From NCBI GenBank assembly GCA_963580455.1, contig OY756966.1, forward strand, positions 15,069,001 to 15,133,000: a DNA stretch of 64,000 bases. Direction: 5' to 3'. The translations under genes were made by a program, and so were the position numbers. Below the pieces are notes generated by a model. That model searched no databases. It saw nothing but the letters and a program-made list of their open reading frames with translations, and was not told where the DNA came from. Of this stretch, positions 12,068 through 26,136 are shown piece after piece; position 1 is the stretch's first letter, and each line of letters begins with the position of its first letter. The stretch is from Euonymus europaeus. Lineage: Eukaryota; Streptophyta; Magnoliopsida; Celastrales; Celastraceae.

Positions 12068-12478
12068 GGGAGTTGAGCAACTTCGGACCATCAAAGTTGC
12101 TCGGTGTACAATTTCTATTGTTCTCATATGTAAAATTTTACGAGTATAAGCTTCAGAGATTATTTAAATGCCAAAACACCAACTTTCTTTGACAAATGGA
12201 CAAAACCGTTAAAAGCTCCTCCATAGAGAGAGTTGAGCAACTTCGGACTGTGAAAGTTGCACGAGATAGACTTTTTATTGTTCTTCTATATCAAATTTTA
12301 CGAGTATAAGCTTCCTACATTATTTCGATGCCAAAACACCAACTTTCTATGACAAATGGACAAAACCGTTAAAAGCTCCTCCATAGAGGGAGTTGAGCAA
12401 CTTCGGACCGTCAAAGTTGCTCGGTGTACAATTTCTATTGTTCTCATATGTCAAATTTTACGAGTATAAGCTTCCTAT

Positions 12479-12800
12479 ATTATTTCGATGCCAAAACACC
12501 AACTTTCTATCACAAATGGACAAAACCGTTAAAAGCTCCTCCATAAAAAAAGTTGAGCAACTTCGGACCATCAAAGTTGCTCGGTGTATAATATTTTATT
12601 GTTCTCATATGTCAAATTTTACGAGTATAAGCTTCCTATATTATTTCGATGCCAAAACACCAACTTTCTATCACAACTGGACAAAACCGTTAAAAGCTCC
12701 TCCATAAAAAAAGTTGAGCAACTTCGGACCATCAAAGTTGCTCGGTGTATAATATTTTATTGTTCTCATATGTCAAATTTTACGAGTATAAGCTTCCTAC
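12479..12800 (+). repeat. Tandem duplication of a 161-bp type C monomer
   Basis: Units 12479-12639 and 12640-12800 both carry TATCACAA(A/C)TGG, CCATAAAAAAAG and GTGTATAATATTTTATTG. Elsewhere this type occurs once per repeat, so the doubled slot is a local event. It accounts for one of the two extra monomers of this HOR copy. Confidence 0.8.
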
Positions 12801-13440
12801 ATTATTTCGATGCCAAAACAACAACTTTCTATGACAAATGGACAAAACCGTTAAATGCTCCTCCATAGAGAGAGTTGAGCAACTTCGGACCATCAAAGTT
12901 GCTCGGTGTACAATTTCTATTGTTCTCATATGTCAAATTTTACGAGTATAAGCTTCCTAGGTTATTTCGATGCCAAAACACCAACTTTCTATGACAAATA
13001 GACAAAACCGTTAAAAGCTCCTCCATAGAGAGAGTTGAGCAACTTCGGTCTTTCAAAATTGCTCGGGATAGACTTTTTATTGTTCTTCTATGTTAAATTT
13101 TACGAGTATAAGCTTCGTACATTATTTCGATGCCAAAACACCAACTTTCTATGACAAATGGACAAAACCGTTAAAGGCTCCTCTATAGAGAGAGTTGACC
13201 AAATTCGGACCATCAAAGTTGCTCGGTGTACAATTTCTATTGTTCTCATATGTTAAATTTTACGAGTATAAGCTTCCTACATTATTTCGATGCCAAAACA
13301 CCAACTTTCTATGACAAATGGACAAAACCGTTAAAAGCTCCTCCATAAAGGAAGTTGAGCAACTTCGGACCGTCAAAGTTGCTCGGTGTACAATTTCTGT
13401 TGTTCTCATATGTCAAATTTTACGAGTATAAGCTTCAGAG

Positions 13441-13598
13441 ATTATTTAAATGCCAAACACCAACTTTCTTTGACAAAAGGACAAAACCGTTAAAAGCTCC
13501 TCCATAGAGAGACTGAGCAACTTCAGACTGTGAAAGTTGCTCGGGATAGACTTTTTATTGATCTTCTATATCAAATTTTACGAGTATAAGCTTCCTAC
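13441..13598 (+). repeat. 158-bp monomer variant (CCAAACACC and GAGACTGAGC deletions)
   Basis: This unit has lost one A in the CCAAAACACC block and one base in GAGAGTTGAGC (now GAGACTGAGC). It also carries ACAAAAGGAC in place of ACAAATGGAC. The combination recurs at 16961-17120, 20479-20640, 24320-24480, 26240-26400 and 30080-30240, always directly after a CCATAAAGGAAG monomer. It therefore marks one slot of the 12-31 kb higher-order repeat. A related GAGACAGAGC form marks another slot (near 14950, 18470, 21990, 27745, 31580, 33980, 40375 and 52045). Confidence 0.85.
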
Positions 13599-15998
13599 AT
13601 TATTTCGATGCCAAAACACCAACTTTCTATGACAAATGGACAAAACCGTTAAAAGCTCCTCCATAAAGGAAGTTGAGCAACTTCGGACCGTCAAAGTTGC
13701 TCGGTGTACAATTTCTGTTGTTCTCATATGTCAAATTTTACGAGTATAAGCTTCCTACATTATTTCGATGCCAAAACAACAACTTCCTATGACAAATGGA
13801 CAAAACCGTAAAAACCTCCTACATAGAGAGAGTTGAGCAACTTCGGACTATAAAAATTGCTCGGGATAGACTTTTTATTTTTCTTCTATATCAAATTTTA
13901 CGAGTATAAGCTTCCTAGATTATTTCGATGCCAAAACACCAACTTTCTATGACAAATGGACAAAACCGTTAAAAGCTCCTCCATAAAGGAAGTTGAGCAA
14001 CTTCGGACCGTCAAAGTTGCTCGGTGTACAATTTCTGTTGTTCTCATATGTCAAATTTTACGAGTATAAGCTTCAAAGATTATTTAAATGCCAAAACAAC
14101 AACTTTCTTTGACAAAAGGACAAAACCGTTAAAAGCTCCTCCATAGAGAGACTGAGCAACTTCGGACTGTGAAAGTTGCTCGGGATAGACTTTTTATTGA
14201 TCTTCTATATCAAATTTTACGAGTATAAGCTTCCTACATTATTTCGATGCCAAAACACCAACTTTCTATGACAAATGGACAAAACCGTTAAAAGCTCCTC
14301 CATAGAGGGAGTTGAGCAACTTCGGACCATCAAAGTTGCTCGGTGTACAATTTCTATTGTTCTCATATGTCAAATTTTACGAGTATAAGCTTCAGAGATT
14401 ATTTAAATGCCAAAACACCAACTTTCTTTGACAAATGGACAAAACCGTTAAAAGCTCCTCCATAGAGAGAGTTGAGCAACTTCGGATCATCAAAGTTGCT
14501 CGGTGTACAATTTCTATTGTTCTCATATGTCAAATTTTACGAGTATAAGCTTCCTACATTATTTCGATGCCAAAACACCAACTTTCTATGACAAATGGAC
14601 AAAACCGTTAAAAGCTCCTACATAGAGAGAGTTGAGCAACTTCGGACTATAAAAATTCCTCGGGATAGACTTTTTATTTTTCTTCTATATCAAATTTTAC
14701 GAGTATAAGCTTCCTACATTATTTCGATGCCAAAACACCAACTTTCTATGACAAATAGACAAAACCGTTAAAAGCTCCTCCATAAAGGAAGTTGAGCAAC
14801 TTCGGACCGTCAAAGTTGCTCGGTGTACAATTTCTGTTGTTCTCATATGTCAAATTTTACGAGTATAAGCTTCAGAGATTATTTAAATGCCAAAACACCA
14901 ACTTTCTTCGACAAAAGGACAAAACCGTTAAAAGCTCCTCCATAGAGAGACAGAGCAACTTCGGACTGTGAAAGTTGCTCGGGATAGACTTTTTATTGAT
15001 CTTCTATATCAAATTTTACGAGTATAAGCTTCCTACGTTATTTCGATGCCAAAACAACAACTTTCTATGACAAATAGACAAAACCGTTAAAAGCTCCTCC
15101 ATGGAGAGAGTTGAGCAACTTCGGAGCATCAAAGTTGCTCGTTGTACAATTTCTATTGTTCTCATATGTCAAATTTTACGAGTATAAGCTTCCTATATTA
15201 TTTCGATGCCAAAACACCAACTTTCTATGACAAATGGACAAAACCGTTAAAAGCTCCTCCATAAAGAGAGTTGAGCAAGTTCGGACTATCAAAGTTGCTC
15301 GGTGTATAATATTTTATTGTTCTCATATGTCAAATTTTACGAGTATAAGCTTCCTACATTATTTCGATGCCAAAACAACAACTTTCTATGACAAATGGAC
15401 AAAACCGTTAAAAGCTCCTCCATAGAGCGAGTTGAGCAACTTCGGACTATCAAAGTTGCTCGGGATAGACTTTTCATTGTTTTTCTATGTCAAATTTTAT
15501 GAGTATAAGCTTCCTAGATTATTTCGATGCCAAAACACCAACTTTCTTTGACAAATGGACAAAACCGTTAAAAGCTCCTCCATAGAGAGAGTTGAGCAAC
15601 TTCGGACCATCAAAGTTGCTCGGTGTACAATTTCTATTGTTCTCATATGTCAAATTTTACGAGTATAAGCTTCCTATATTATTTCGATGCCAAAACACCA
15701 ACTTTCTATGACAAATGGACAAAACCGTTAAAAGCTCCTCCATAAAGAGAGTTGAGCAACTTCGGACTATCAAAGTTGCTCGTTGTATAATATTTTATTG
15801 TTCTCATATGTAAAATTTTACGAGTATAAGCTTCCTACATTATTTCGATGCCAAAACAACAACTTTCTATGACAAATGGACAAAACCGTTAAAAACTCCT
15901 CCATAGAGGGAGTTGAGCAACTTCGGACCATCAAAGTTGCTCGGTGTACAATTTCTATTGTTCTCATATGTAAAATTTTACGAGTATAAGCTTCAGAG

Positions 15999-18900
15999 AT
16001 TATTTAAATGCCAAAACACCAACTTTCTTTGACAAATGGACAAAACCGTTAAAAGCTCCTCCATAGAGAGAGTTGAGCAACTTCGGACTGTGAAAGTTGC
16101 ACGAGATAGACTTTTTATTGTTCTTCTATATCAAATTTTACGAGTATAAGCTTCATACATTATTTCGATGCCAAAACACCAACTTTCTATGACAAATGGA
16201 CAAAACCGTTAAAAGCTCCTCCATAGAGGGAGTTGAGCAACTTCGGACCGTCAAAGTTGCTCGGTGTACAATTTCTATTGTTCTCATATGTCAAATTTTA
16301 CGAGTATAAGCTTCCTATATTATTTCGATGCCAAAACACCAACTTTCTATCACAAATGGACAAAACCGTTAAAAGCTCCTCCATAAAAAAAGTTGAGCAA
16401 CTTCGGACCATCAAAGTTGCTCGGTGTATAATATTTTATTGTTCTCATATGTCAAATTTTACGAGTATAAGCTTCCTACATTATTTCGATGCCAAAAAAA
16501 CAACTTTCTATGACAAATGGACAAAACCGTTAAAAGCTCCTCCATAGAGAGAGTTGAGCAACTTCGGTCTTTCAAAATTGCTCGGGATAGACTTTTTATT
16601 GTTCTTCTATGTTAAATTTTACGAGTATAAGCTTCGTACATTATTTCGATGCCAAAACACCAACTTTCTATGACAAATGGACAAAACCGTTAAAGGCTCC
16701 TCTATAGAGAGAGTTGACCAAATTCGGACCATCAAAGTTGCTCGGTGTACAATTTCTATTGTTCTCATATGTTAAATTTTACGAGTATAAGCTTCCTACA
16801 TTATTTCGATGCCAAAACACCAACTTTCTATGACAAATGGACAAAACCGTTAAAAGCTCCTCCATAAAGGAAGTTGAGCAACTTCGGACCGTCAAAGTTG
16901 CTCGGTGTACAATTTCTGTTGTTCTCATATGTCAAATTTTACGAGTATAAAGCTTCAGAGATTATTTAAATGCCAAACACCAACTTTCTTTGACAAAAGG
17001 ACAAAACCGTTAAAAGCTCCTCCATAGAGAGACTGAGCAACTTCAGACTGTGAAAGTTGCTCGGGATAGACTTTTTATTGATCTTCTATATCAAATTTTA
17101 CGAGTATAAGCTTCCTACATTATTTCGATGCCAAAACACCAACTTTCTATGACAAATGGACAAAACCGTTAAAAGCTCCTCCATAAAGGAAGTTGAGCAA
17201 CTTCGGACCGTCAAAGTTGCTCGGTGTACAATTTCTGTTGTTCTCATATGTCAAATTTTACGAGTATAAGCTTCCTACATTATTTCGATGCCAAAACAAC
17301 AACTTCCTATGACAAATGGACAAAACCGTAAAAACCTCCTACATAGAGAGAGTTGAGCAACTTCGGACTATAAAAATTGCTCGGGATAGACTTTTTATTT
17401 TTCTTCTATATCAAATTTTACGAGTATAAGCTTCCTAGATTATTTCGATGCCAAAACACCAACTTTCTATGACAAATGGACAAAACCGTTAAAAGCTCCT
17501 CCATAAAGGAAGTTGAGCAACTTCGGACCGTCAAAGTTGCTCGGTGTACAATTTCTGTTGTTCTCATATGTCAAATTTTACGAGTATAAGCTTCAAAGAT
17601 TATTTAAATGCCAAAACAACAACTTTCTTTGACAAAAGGACAAAACCGTTAAAAGCTCCTCCATAGAGAGACTGAGCAACTTCGGACTGTGAAAGTTGCT
17701 CGGGATAGACTTTTTATTGATCTTCTATATCAAATTTTACGAGTATAAGCTTCCTACATTATTTCGATGCCAAAACACCAAATTTCTATGACAAATGGAC
17801 AAAATCGTTAAAAGCTCCTCCATAGAGGGAGTTGAGCAACTTCGGACCATCAAAGTTGCTCGGTGTACAATTTCTATTGTTCTCATATGTCAAATTTTAC
17901 GAGTATAAGCTTCAGAGATTATTTAAATGCCAAAACACCAACTTTCTTTGACAAATGGACAAAACCGTTAAAAGCTCCTCCATAGAGAGAGTTGAGCAAC
18001 TTCGGATCATCAAAGTTGCTCGGTGTACAATTTCTATTGTTCTCATATGTCAAATTTTACGAGTATAAGCTTCCTACATTATTTCGATGCCAAAACACCA
18101 ACTTTCTATGACAAATGGACAAAACCGTTAAAAGCTCCTACATAGAGAGAGTTGAGCAACTTCGGACTATAAAAATTCCTCGGGATAGACTTTTTATTTT
18201 TCTTCTATATCAAATTTTACGAGTATAAGCTTCCTACATTATTTCGATGCCAAAACACCAACTTTCTATGACAAATAGACAAAACCGTTAAAAGCTCCTC
18301 CATAAAGGAAGTTGAGCAACTTCGGACCGTCAAAGTTGCTCGGTGTACAATTTCTGTTGTTCTCATATGTCAAATTTTACGAGTATAAGCTTCAGAGATT
18401 ATTTAAATGCCAAAACACCAACTTTCTTCGACAAAAGGACAAAACCGTTAAAAGCTCCTCCATAGAGAGACAGAGCAACTTCGGACTGTGAAAGTTGCTC
18501 GGGATAGACTTTTTATTGATCTTCTATATCAAATTTTACGAGTATAAGCTTCCTACATTATTTCGATGCCAAAACAACAACTTTCTATGACAAATAGACA
18601 AAACCGTTAAAAGCTCCTCCATGGAGAGAGTTGAGCAACTTCGGAGCATCAAAGTTGCTCGTTGTACAATTTCTATTGTTCTCATATGTCAAATTTTACG
18701 AGTATAAGCTTCCTATATTATTTCGATGCCAAAACACCAACTTTCTATGACAAATGGACAAAACCGTTAAAAGCTCCTCCATAAAGAGAGTTGAGCAAGT
18801 TCGGACTATCAAAGTTGCTCGGTGTATAATATTTTATTGTTCTCATATGTCAAATTTTACGAGTATAAGCTTCCTACATTATTTCGATGCCAAAACAACA

Positions 18901-19518
18901 ACTTTCTATGACAAATGGACAAAACCGTTAAAAGCTCCTCCATAGAGCGAGTTGAGCAACTTCGGACTATCAAAGTTGCTCGGGATAGACTTTTCATTGT
19001 TTTTCTATGTCAAATTTTATGAGTATAAGCTTCCTAGATTATTTCGATGCCAAAACACCAACTTTCTTTGACAAATGGACAAAACCGTTAAAAGCTCCTC
19101 CATAGAGAGAGTTGAGCAACTTCGGACCATCAAAGTTGCTCGGTGTACAATTTCTATTGTTCTCATATGTCAAATTTTACGAGTATAAGCTTCCTATATT
19201 ATTTCGATGCCAAAACACCAACTTTCTATGACAAATGGACAAAACCGTTAAAAGCTCCTCCATAAAGAGAGTTGAGCAACTTCGGACTATCAAAGTTGCT
19301 CGTTGTATAATATTTTATTGTTCTCATATGTAAAATTTTACGAGTATAAGCTTCCTACATTATTTCGATGCCAAAACAACAACTTTCTATGACAAATGGA
19401 CAAAACCGTTAAAAACTCCTCCATAGAGGGAGTTGAGCAACTTCGGACCATCAAAGTTGCTCGGTGTACAATTTCTATTGTTCTCATATGTAAAATTTTA
19501 CGAGTATAAGCTTCAGAG
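15999..19518 (+). repeat. Higher-order repeat family II, copy 2 (22 monomers, 3520 bp)
   Basis: This is nearly identical to the downstream parts of copies 1 and 3. It has small private changes: an extra A in GAGTATAAAGCTTC near 16950, and CCAAATTTCTATG with AAAATCGTT near 17780-17806. Exact whole-monomer length and shared order mark it as the reference 22-mer of this region. Confidence 0.87.
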
Positions 19519-22500
19519 ATTATTTAAATGCCAAAACACCAACTTTCTTTGACAAATGGACAAAACCGTTAAAAGCTCCTCCATAGAGAGAGTTGAGCAA
19601 CTTCGGACTGTGAAAGTTGCACGAGATAGACTTTTTATTGTTCTTCTATATCAAATTTTACGAGTATAAGCTTCATACATTATTTCGATGCCAAAACACC
19701 AACTTTCTATGACAAATGGACAAAACCGTTAAAAGCTCCTCCATAGAGGGAGTTGAGCAACTTCGGACCGTCAAAGTTGCTCGGTGTACAATTTCTATTG
19801 TTCTCATATGTCAAATTTTACGAGTATAAGCTTCCTATATTATTTCGATGCCAAAACACCAACTTTCTATCACAAATGGACAAAACCGTTAAAAGCTCCT
19901 CCATAAAAAAAGTTGAGCAACTTCGGACCATCAAAGTTGCTCGGTGTATAATATTTTATTGTTCTCATATGTCAAATTTTACGAGTATAAGCTTCCTACA
20001 TTATTTCGATGCCAAAAAAACAACTTTCTATGACAAATGGACAAAACCGTTAAAAGCTCCTCCATAGAGAGAGTTGAGCAACTTCGGTCTTTCAAAATTG
20101 CTCGGGATAGACTTTTTATTGTTCTTCTATGTTAAATTTTACGAGTATAAGCTTCGTACATTATTTCGATGCCAAAACACCAACTTTCTATGACAAATGG
20201 ACAAAACCGTTAAAGGCTCCTCTATAGAGAGAGTTGACCAAATTCGGACCATCAAAGTTGCTCGGTGTACAATTTCTATTGTTCTCATATGTTAAATTTT
20301 ACGAGTATAAGCTTCCTACATTATTTCGATGCCAAAACACCAACTTTCTATGACAAATGGACAAAACCGTTAAAAGCTCCTCCATAAAGGAAGTTGAGCA
20401 ACTTCGGACCGTCAAAGTTGCTCGGTGTACAATTTCTGTTGTTCTCATATGTCAAATTTTACGAGTATAAGCTTCAGAGATTATTTAAATGCCAAACACC
20501 AACTTTCTTTGACAAAAGGACAAAACCGTTAAAAGCTCCTCCATAGAGAGACTGAGCAACTTCAGACTGTGAAAGTTGCTCGGGATAGACTTTTTATTGA
20601 TCTTCTATATCAAATTTTACGAGTATAAGCTTCCTACATTATTTCGATGCCAAAACACCAACTTTCTATGACAAATGGACAAAACCGTTAAAAGCTCCTC
20701 CATAAAGGAAGTTGAGCAACTTCGGACCGTCAAAGTTGCTCGGTGTACAATTTCTGTTGTTCTCATATGTCAAATTTTACGAGTATAAGCTTCCTACATT
20801 ATTTCGATGCCAAAACAACAACTTCCTATGACAAATGGACAAAACCGTAAAAACCTCCTACATAGAGAGAGTTGAGCAACTTCGGACTATAAAAATTGCT
20901 CGGGATAGACTTTTTATTTTTCTTCTATATCAAATTTTACGAGTATAAGCTTCCTAGATTATTTCGATGCCAAAACACCAACTTTCTATGACAAATGGAC
21001 AAAACCGTTAAAAGCTCCTCCATAAAGGAAGTTGAGCAACTTCGGACCGTCAAAGTTGCTCGGTGTACAATTTCTGTTGTTCTCATATGTCAAATTTTAC
21101 GAGTATAAGCTTCAAAGATTATTTAAATGCCAAAACAACAACTTTCTTTGAAAAAAGGACAAAACCGTTAAAAGCTCCTCCATAGAGAGACTGAGCAACT
21201 TCGGACTGTGAAAGTTGCTCGGGATAGACTTTTTATTGATCTTCTATATCAAATTTTACGAGTATAAGCTTCCTACATTATTTCGATGCCAAAACACCAA
21301 CTTTCTATGACAAATGGACAAAACCGTTAAAAGCTCCTCCATAGAGGGAGTTGAGCAACTTCGGACCATCAAAGTTGCTCGGTGTACAATTTCTATTGTT
21401 CTCATATGTCAAATTTTACGAGTATAAGCTTCAGAGATTATTTAAATGCCAAAACACCAACTTTCTTTGACAAATGGACAAAACCGTTAAAAGCTCCTCC
21501 ATAGAGAGAGTTGAGCAACTTCGGATCATCAAAGTTGCTCGGTGTACAATTTCTATTGTTCTCATATGTCAAATTTTACGAGTATAAGCTTCCTACATTA
21601 TTTCGATGCCAAAACACCAACTCTCTATGACAAATGGACAAAACCGTTAAAAGCTCCTACATAGAGAGAGTTGAGCAACTTCGGACTATAAAAATTGCTC
21701 GGGATAGACTTTTTATTTTTCTTCTATATCAAATTTTACGAGTATAAGCTTCCTACATTATTTCGATGCCAAAACACCAACTTTCTATGACAAATAGACA
21801 AAACCGTTAAAAGCTCCTCCATAAAGGAAGTTGAGCAACTTCGGACCGTGAAAGTTGCTCGGTGTACAATTTCTGTTGTTCTCATATGTCAAATTTTACG
21901 AGTATAAGCTTCAGAGATTATTTAAATGCCAAAACACCAACTTTCTTCGACAAAAGGACAAAACCGTTAAAAGCTCCTCCATAGAGAGACAGAGCAACTT
22001 CGGACTGTGAAAGTTGCTCGGGATAGACTTTTTATTGATCTTCTATATCAAATTTTACGAGTATAAGCTTCCTACATTATTTCGATGCCAAAACAACAAC
22101 TTTCTATGACAAATAGACAAAACCGTTAAAAGCTCCTCCATGGAGAGAGTTGAGCAACTTCGGAGCATCAAAGTTGCTCGTTGTACAATTTCTATTGTTC
22201 TCATATGTCAAATTTTACGAGTATAAGCTTCCTATATTATTTCGATGCCAAAACACCAACTTTCTATGACAAATGGACAAAACCGTTAAAAGCTCCTCCA
22301 TAAAGAGAGTTGAGCAAGTTCGGACTATCAAAGTTGCTCGGTGTATAATATTTTATTGTTCTCATATGTCAAATTTTACGAGTATAAGCTTCCTACATTA
22401 TTTCGATGCCAAAACAACAACTTTCTATGACAAATGGACAAAACCGTTAAAAGCTCCTCCATAGAGCGAGTTGAGCAACTTCGGACTATCAAAGTTGCTC

Positions 22501-22940
22501 GGGATAGACTTTTCATTGTTTTTCTATGTCAAATTTTATGAGTATAAGCTTCCTAGATTATTTCGATGCCAAAACACCAACTTTCTTTGACAAATGGACA
22601 AAACCGTTAAAAGCTCCTCCATAGAGAGAGTTGAGCAACTTCGGACCATCAAAGTTGCTCGGTGTACAATTTCTATTGTTCTCATATGTCAAATTTTACG
22701 AGTATAAGCTTCCTATATTATTTCGATGCCAAAACACCAACTTTCTATGACAAATGGACAAAACCGTTAAAAGCTCCTCCATAAAGAGAGTTGAGCAACT
22801 TCGGACTATCAAAGTTGCTCGTTGTATAATATTTTATTGTTCTCATATGTAAAATTTTACGAGTATAAGCCTCCTACATTATTTCGATGCCAAAACAACA
22901 ACTTTCTATGACAAATGGACAAAACCGTTAAAAACTCCTC
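19519..22940 (+). repeat. Higher-order repeat family II, copy 3 (partial, about 21 monomers)
   Basis: This follows copy 2 at shift 3520 until about 22940, where copy 2 has CCATAGAGGGAG and this copy has CCATAGAGAGAG followed by a GGGATAGACTTTTTATTGTT unit. Private changes include TTGAAAAAAGG near 21148, CTCTCTATG near 21622 and CGGACCGTGAAAG near 21846. The last is shared with 27604, which shows this copy was the parent of the 5756-bp superunit. Confidence 0.84.
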
Positions 22941-25900
22941 CATAGAGAGAGTTGAGCAACTTCGGACTATCAAAGTTGCTCGGGATAGACTTTTTATTGT
23001 TTTTCTATGTCAAATTTTATGAGTATAACTTCCTAGATTATTTCGATGCCAAAACACCAACTTTCTAGGACAAATTGAAAAAACCGTTAAAAGCTCCTCC
23101 ATAGAGAGAGTTGAGCAACTTCGGACTATCAAAATTGCTCGGGATAGACTTTTTATTGTTCTTCTATATCAAATTTTACGAGTATAAGCTTCCTACAATA
23201 GTTCGATGCCAAAACACCAACTTTCTATGACAAATGAACAAAACTGTTAAAAGCTCCTCCATAGAGGGAGTTGAGCAACTTCGGACCATCAAAGTTGCTC
23301 GGTGTACAATTTCTATTGTTCTCATTTGTCAAATTTTACGAGTATAAGCTTCAGAGATTATTTCAATGCCAAAACACCAACTTTCTTTGACAAATGGACA
23401 AAACCGTTAAAAGCTCCTTCATAGAGAGAGTTGAGCAATTTCGGACTGTGAAAGTTGCTCGGAATAGACTTTTTATTGTTCTTCTATGTCAAATTTTACG
23501 AGTATAAGCTTCCTAGATTATTTCGATGCCAAAACACCAACTTTCTATGACAAATAGACAAAACCGTTAAAAGCTCCTCCATAGAGAAAGTTGAGCAACT
23601 TCGGACTATCAAAATTACTTGGGATAGACTTTTTATTGTTCTTCTAAGTTAAATTTTACGAGTATAAGCTTCCTACATTATTTCGATGCCAAAACACCAA
23701 CTTTCTATGACAAATGGACAAAACCGCTAAAAGCTCCTCCATAGAGAGAGTTGAGCAAATTCGGATCATCAAAGTTGCTCGGTGTACAATTTCTATTGTT
23801 CTTATATGTCAAATTTTACGAGTATAAGCTTCCTACATTATTTCGATGCCAAAACACCAACTTTCTATGACAAATGGACAAAACCGTTAAAAGCTCTTCC
23901 ATGGAGAGAGTTGAGCAACTTCGGACCATCAAAGTTGCTCGGTGTACAATTTCTATTGTTCTCATATGTCAAATTTTACGAGTATAAGCTTCCTACATTA
24001 TTTCGATGCCAAAACAACAACTTTCTATGACAAATGGACAAAACCGTTAAAGGCTCCTCCATAGAGAGAGTGGAGCAACTTCGGACTATCAAAGTTGCTC
24101 GGGATAGACTTTTAACTGTTCTTCTATGTCAAATTTTACGAGTATAAGCTTCCTACATTATTTCGATGCCAAAACACCAACTTTCTATGACAAATGGACA
24201 AAACCGTTAAAAGCTCCTCCATAAAGGAAGTTGAGCAACTTCGGACCGTCAAAGTTGCTCGGTGTACAATTTCTGCTGTTCTCATATGTCAAATTTTACG
24301 AGTATAAGCTTCAGAGATTATTTAAATGCCAAACACCAACTTTCTTTGACAAAAGGACAAAACCGTTAAAAGCTCCTCCATAGAGAGACTGAGCAACTTC
24401 AGACTGTGAAAGTTGCTCGGGATAGACTTTTTATTGATCTTCTATATCAAATTTTATGAGTATAAGCTTCCTACATTATTTCGATGCCAAAACACCAACT
24501 TTCTATGACAAATGGACAAAACCGTTAAAAGCTCCTCCATAAAGGAAGTTGAGCAACTTCGGACCGTCAAAGTTGCTCGGTGTACAATTTCTGTTGTTCT
24601 CATATGTCAAATTTTACGAGTATAAGCTTCCTACATTATTTCGATGCCAAAACAACAACTTCCTATGACAAATGGACAAAACCGTAAAAACCTCCTACAT
24701 AGAGAGAGTTGAGCAACTTCGGACTATAAAAATTGCTCGGGATAGACTTTTTATTTTTCTTCTATATCAAATTTTACGAGTATAAGCTTCCTAGATTATT
24801 TCGATGCCAAAACACCAACTTTCTATGACAAATGGACAAAACCGTTAAAAGCTCCTCCATAAAGGAAGTTGAGCAACTTCGGACCGTCAAAGTTGCTCGG
24901 TGTACAATTTATGTTGTTCTCATATGTCAAATTTTACGAGTATAAGCTTCAAAGATTATTTAAATGCCAAAACAACAACTTTCTTTGACAAAAGGACAAA
25001 ACCGTTAAAAGCTCCTCCATAGAGAGACTGAGCAACTTCGGACTGTGAAAGTTGCTCGGGATAGACTTTTTATTGATCTTCTATATCAAATTTTACGAGT
25101 ATAAGCTTCCTACATTATTTCGATGCCAAAACACCAACTTTCTATGACAAATGGACAAAACCGTTAAAAGCTCCTCCATAGAGGGAGTTGAGCAACTTCG
25201 GACCATCAAAGTTGCTCGGTGTACAATTTCTATTGTTCTCATATGTCAAATTTTACGAGTATAAGCTTCAGAGATTATTTAAATGCCAAAACACCAACTT
25301 TCTTTGACAAATGGACAAAACCGTTAAAAGCTCCTCCATAGAGAGAGTTGAGCAACTTCGGATCATCAAAGTTGCTCGGTGTACAATTTCTATTGTTCTC
25401 ATATGTCAAATTTTACGAGTATAAGCTTCCTACATTATTTCGATGCCAAAACACCAACTTTCTATGACAAATGGACAAAACCGTTAAAAGCTCCTCCATA
25501 GAGCGAGTTGAGCAACTTCGGACTATCAAAGTTGCTCGGGATAGACTTTTCATTGTTTTTCTATGTCAAATTTTATGAGTATAAGCTTCCTAGATTATTT
25601 CGATGCCAAAACACCAACTTTCTTTGACAAATGGACAAAACCGTTAAAAGCTCCTCCATAAAGAGAGTTGAGCAAGTTCGGACTATCAAAGTTGCTCGGT
25701 GTATAATATTTTATTGTTCTCATATGTCAAATTTTACGAGTATAAGCTTCCTACATTATTTCGATGCCAAAACACCAACTTTCTATGACAAATGGACAAA
25801 ACCGTTAAAAGCTCCTCCATAGAGCGAGTTGAGCAACTTCGGACTATCAAAGTTGCTCGGGATAGACTTTTCATTGTTTTTCTATGTCAAATTTTATGAG

Positions 25901-26136
25901 TATAAGCTTCCTAGATTATTTCGATGCCAAAACACCAACTTTCTTTGACAAATGGACAAAACCGTTAAAAGCTCCTCCATAAAGAGAGTTGAGCAAGTTC
26001 GGACTATCAAAGTTGCTCGGTGTATAATATTTTATTGTTCTCATATGTTAAATTTTACGAGTATAAGCTTCCTACATTATTTCGATGCCAAAACACCAAC
26101 TTTCTATGACAAATGGACAAAACCGTTAAAAGCTCC
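20381..26136 (+). repeat. 5756-bp superunit (36-mer), copy 1
   Basis: CCATAAAGGAAG monomers act as markers at 20381, 24218, 26137 and 29974, with spacings 3837, 1919 and 3837, so a 5756-bp unit repeats as a whole. Private markers shared at this shift include CGGACCGTGAAAG (21846 and 27602), ATTGAAAAAACCG units (23075 and 28831), TACAATAGTTCG (23194 and 28950), TTCTAAGTTAAATTTT (23640 and 29397) and AATTTATGTTG (24907 and 30663). Homology between the copies ends near 25490 in this copy. Confidence 0.84.
25434..26075 (+). repeat. Tandem duplication of a 321-bp dimer
   Basis: Segments 25434-25754 and 25755-26075 each contain a GAGCGAGTTGAGC type B unit followed by a 161-bp type C unit with GAGCAAGTTCGG. 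They appear identical except for TATGTTAAATT against TATGTCAAATT near 26049. This pair replaces the longer path present at the same place in superunit copy 2, so it marks a deletion or exchange junction. Confidence 0.82.

Larger units (their letters stand above)
12159..15998 (+). repeat. Higher-order repeat family II, copy 1 (24 monomers, 3840 bp)
   Basis: This unit begins at a landmark monomer and contains the characteristic series CCATAAAGGAAG, GAGACTGAGC, CCGTAAAAACC, GAGACAGAGC, CCATGGAGAG and GAGCAAGTTCGG. The same order follows at 15999 and 19519. It is two monomers longer than copy 2, the extra units lying at about 12640-12960, next to a duplicated type C monomer. Confidence 0.85.
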
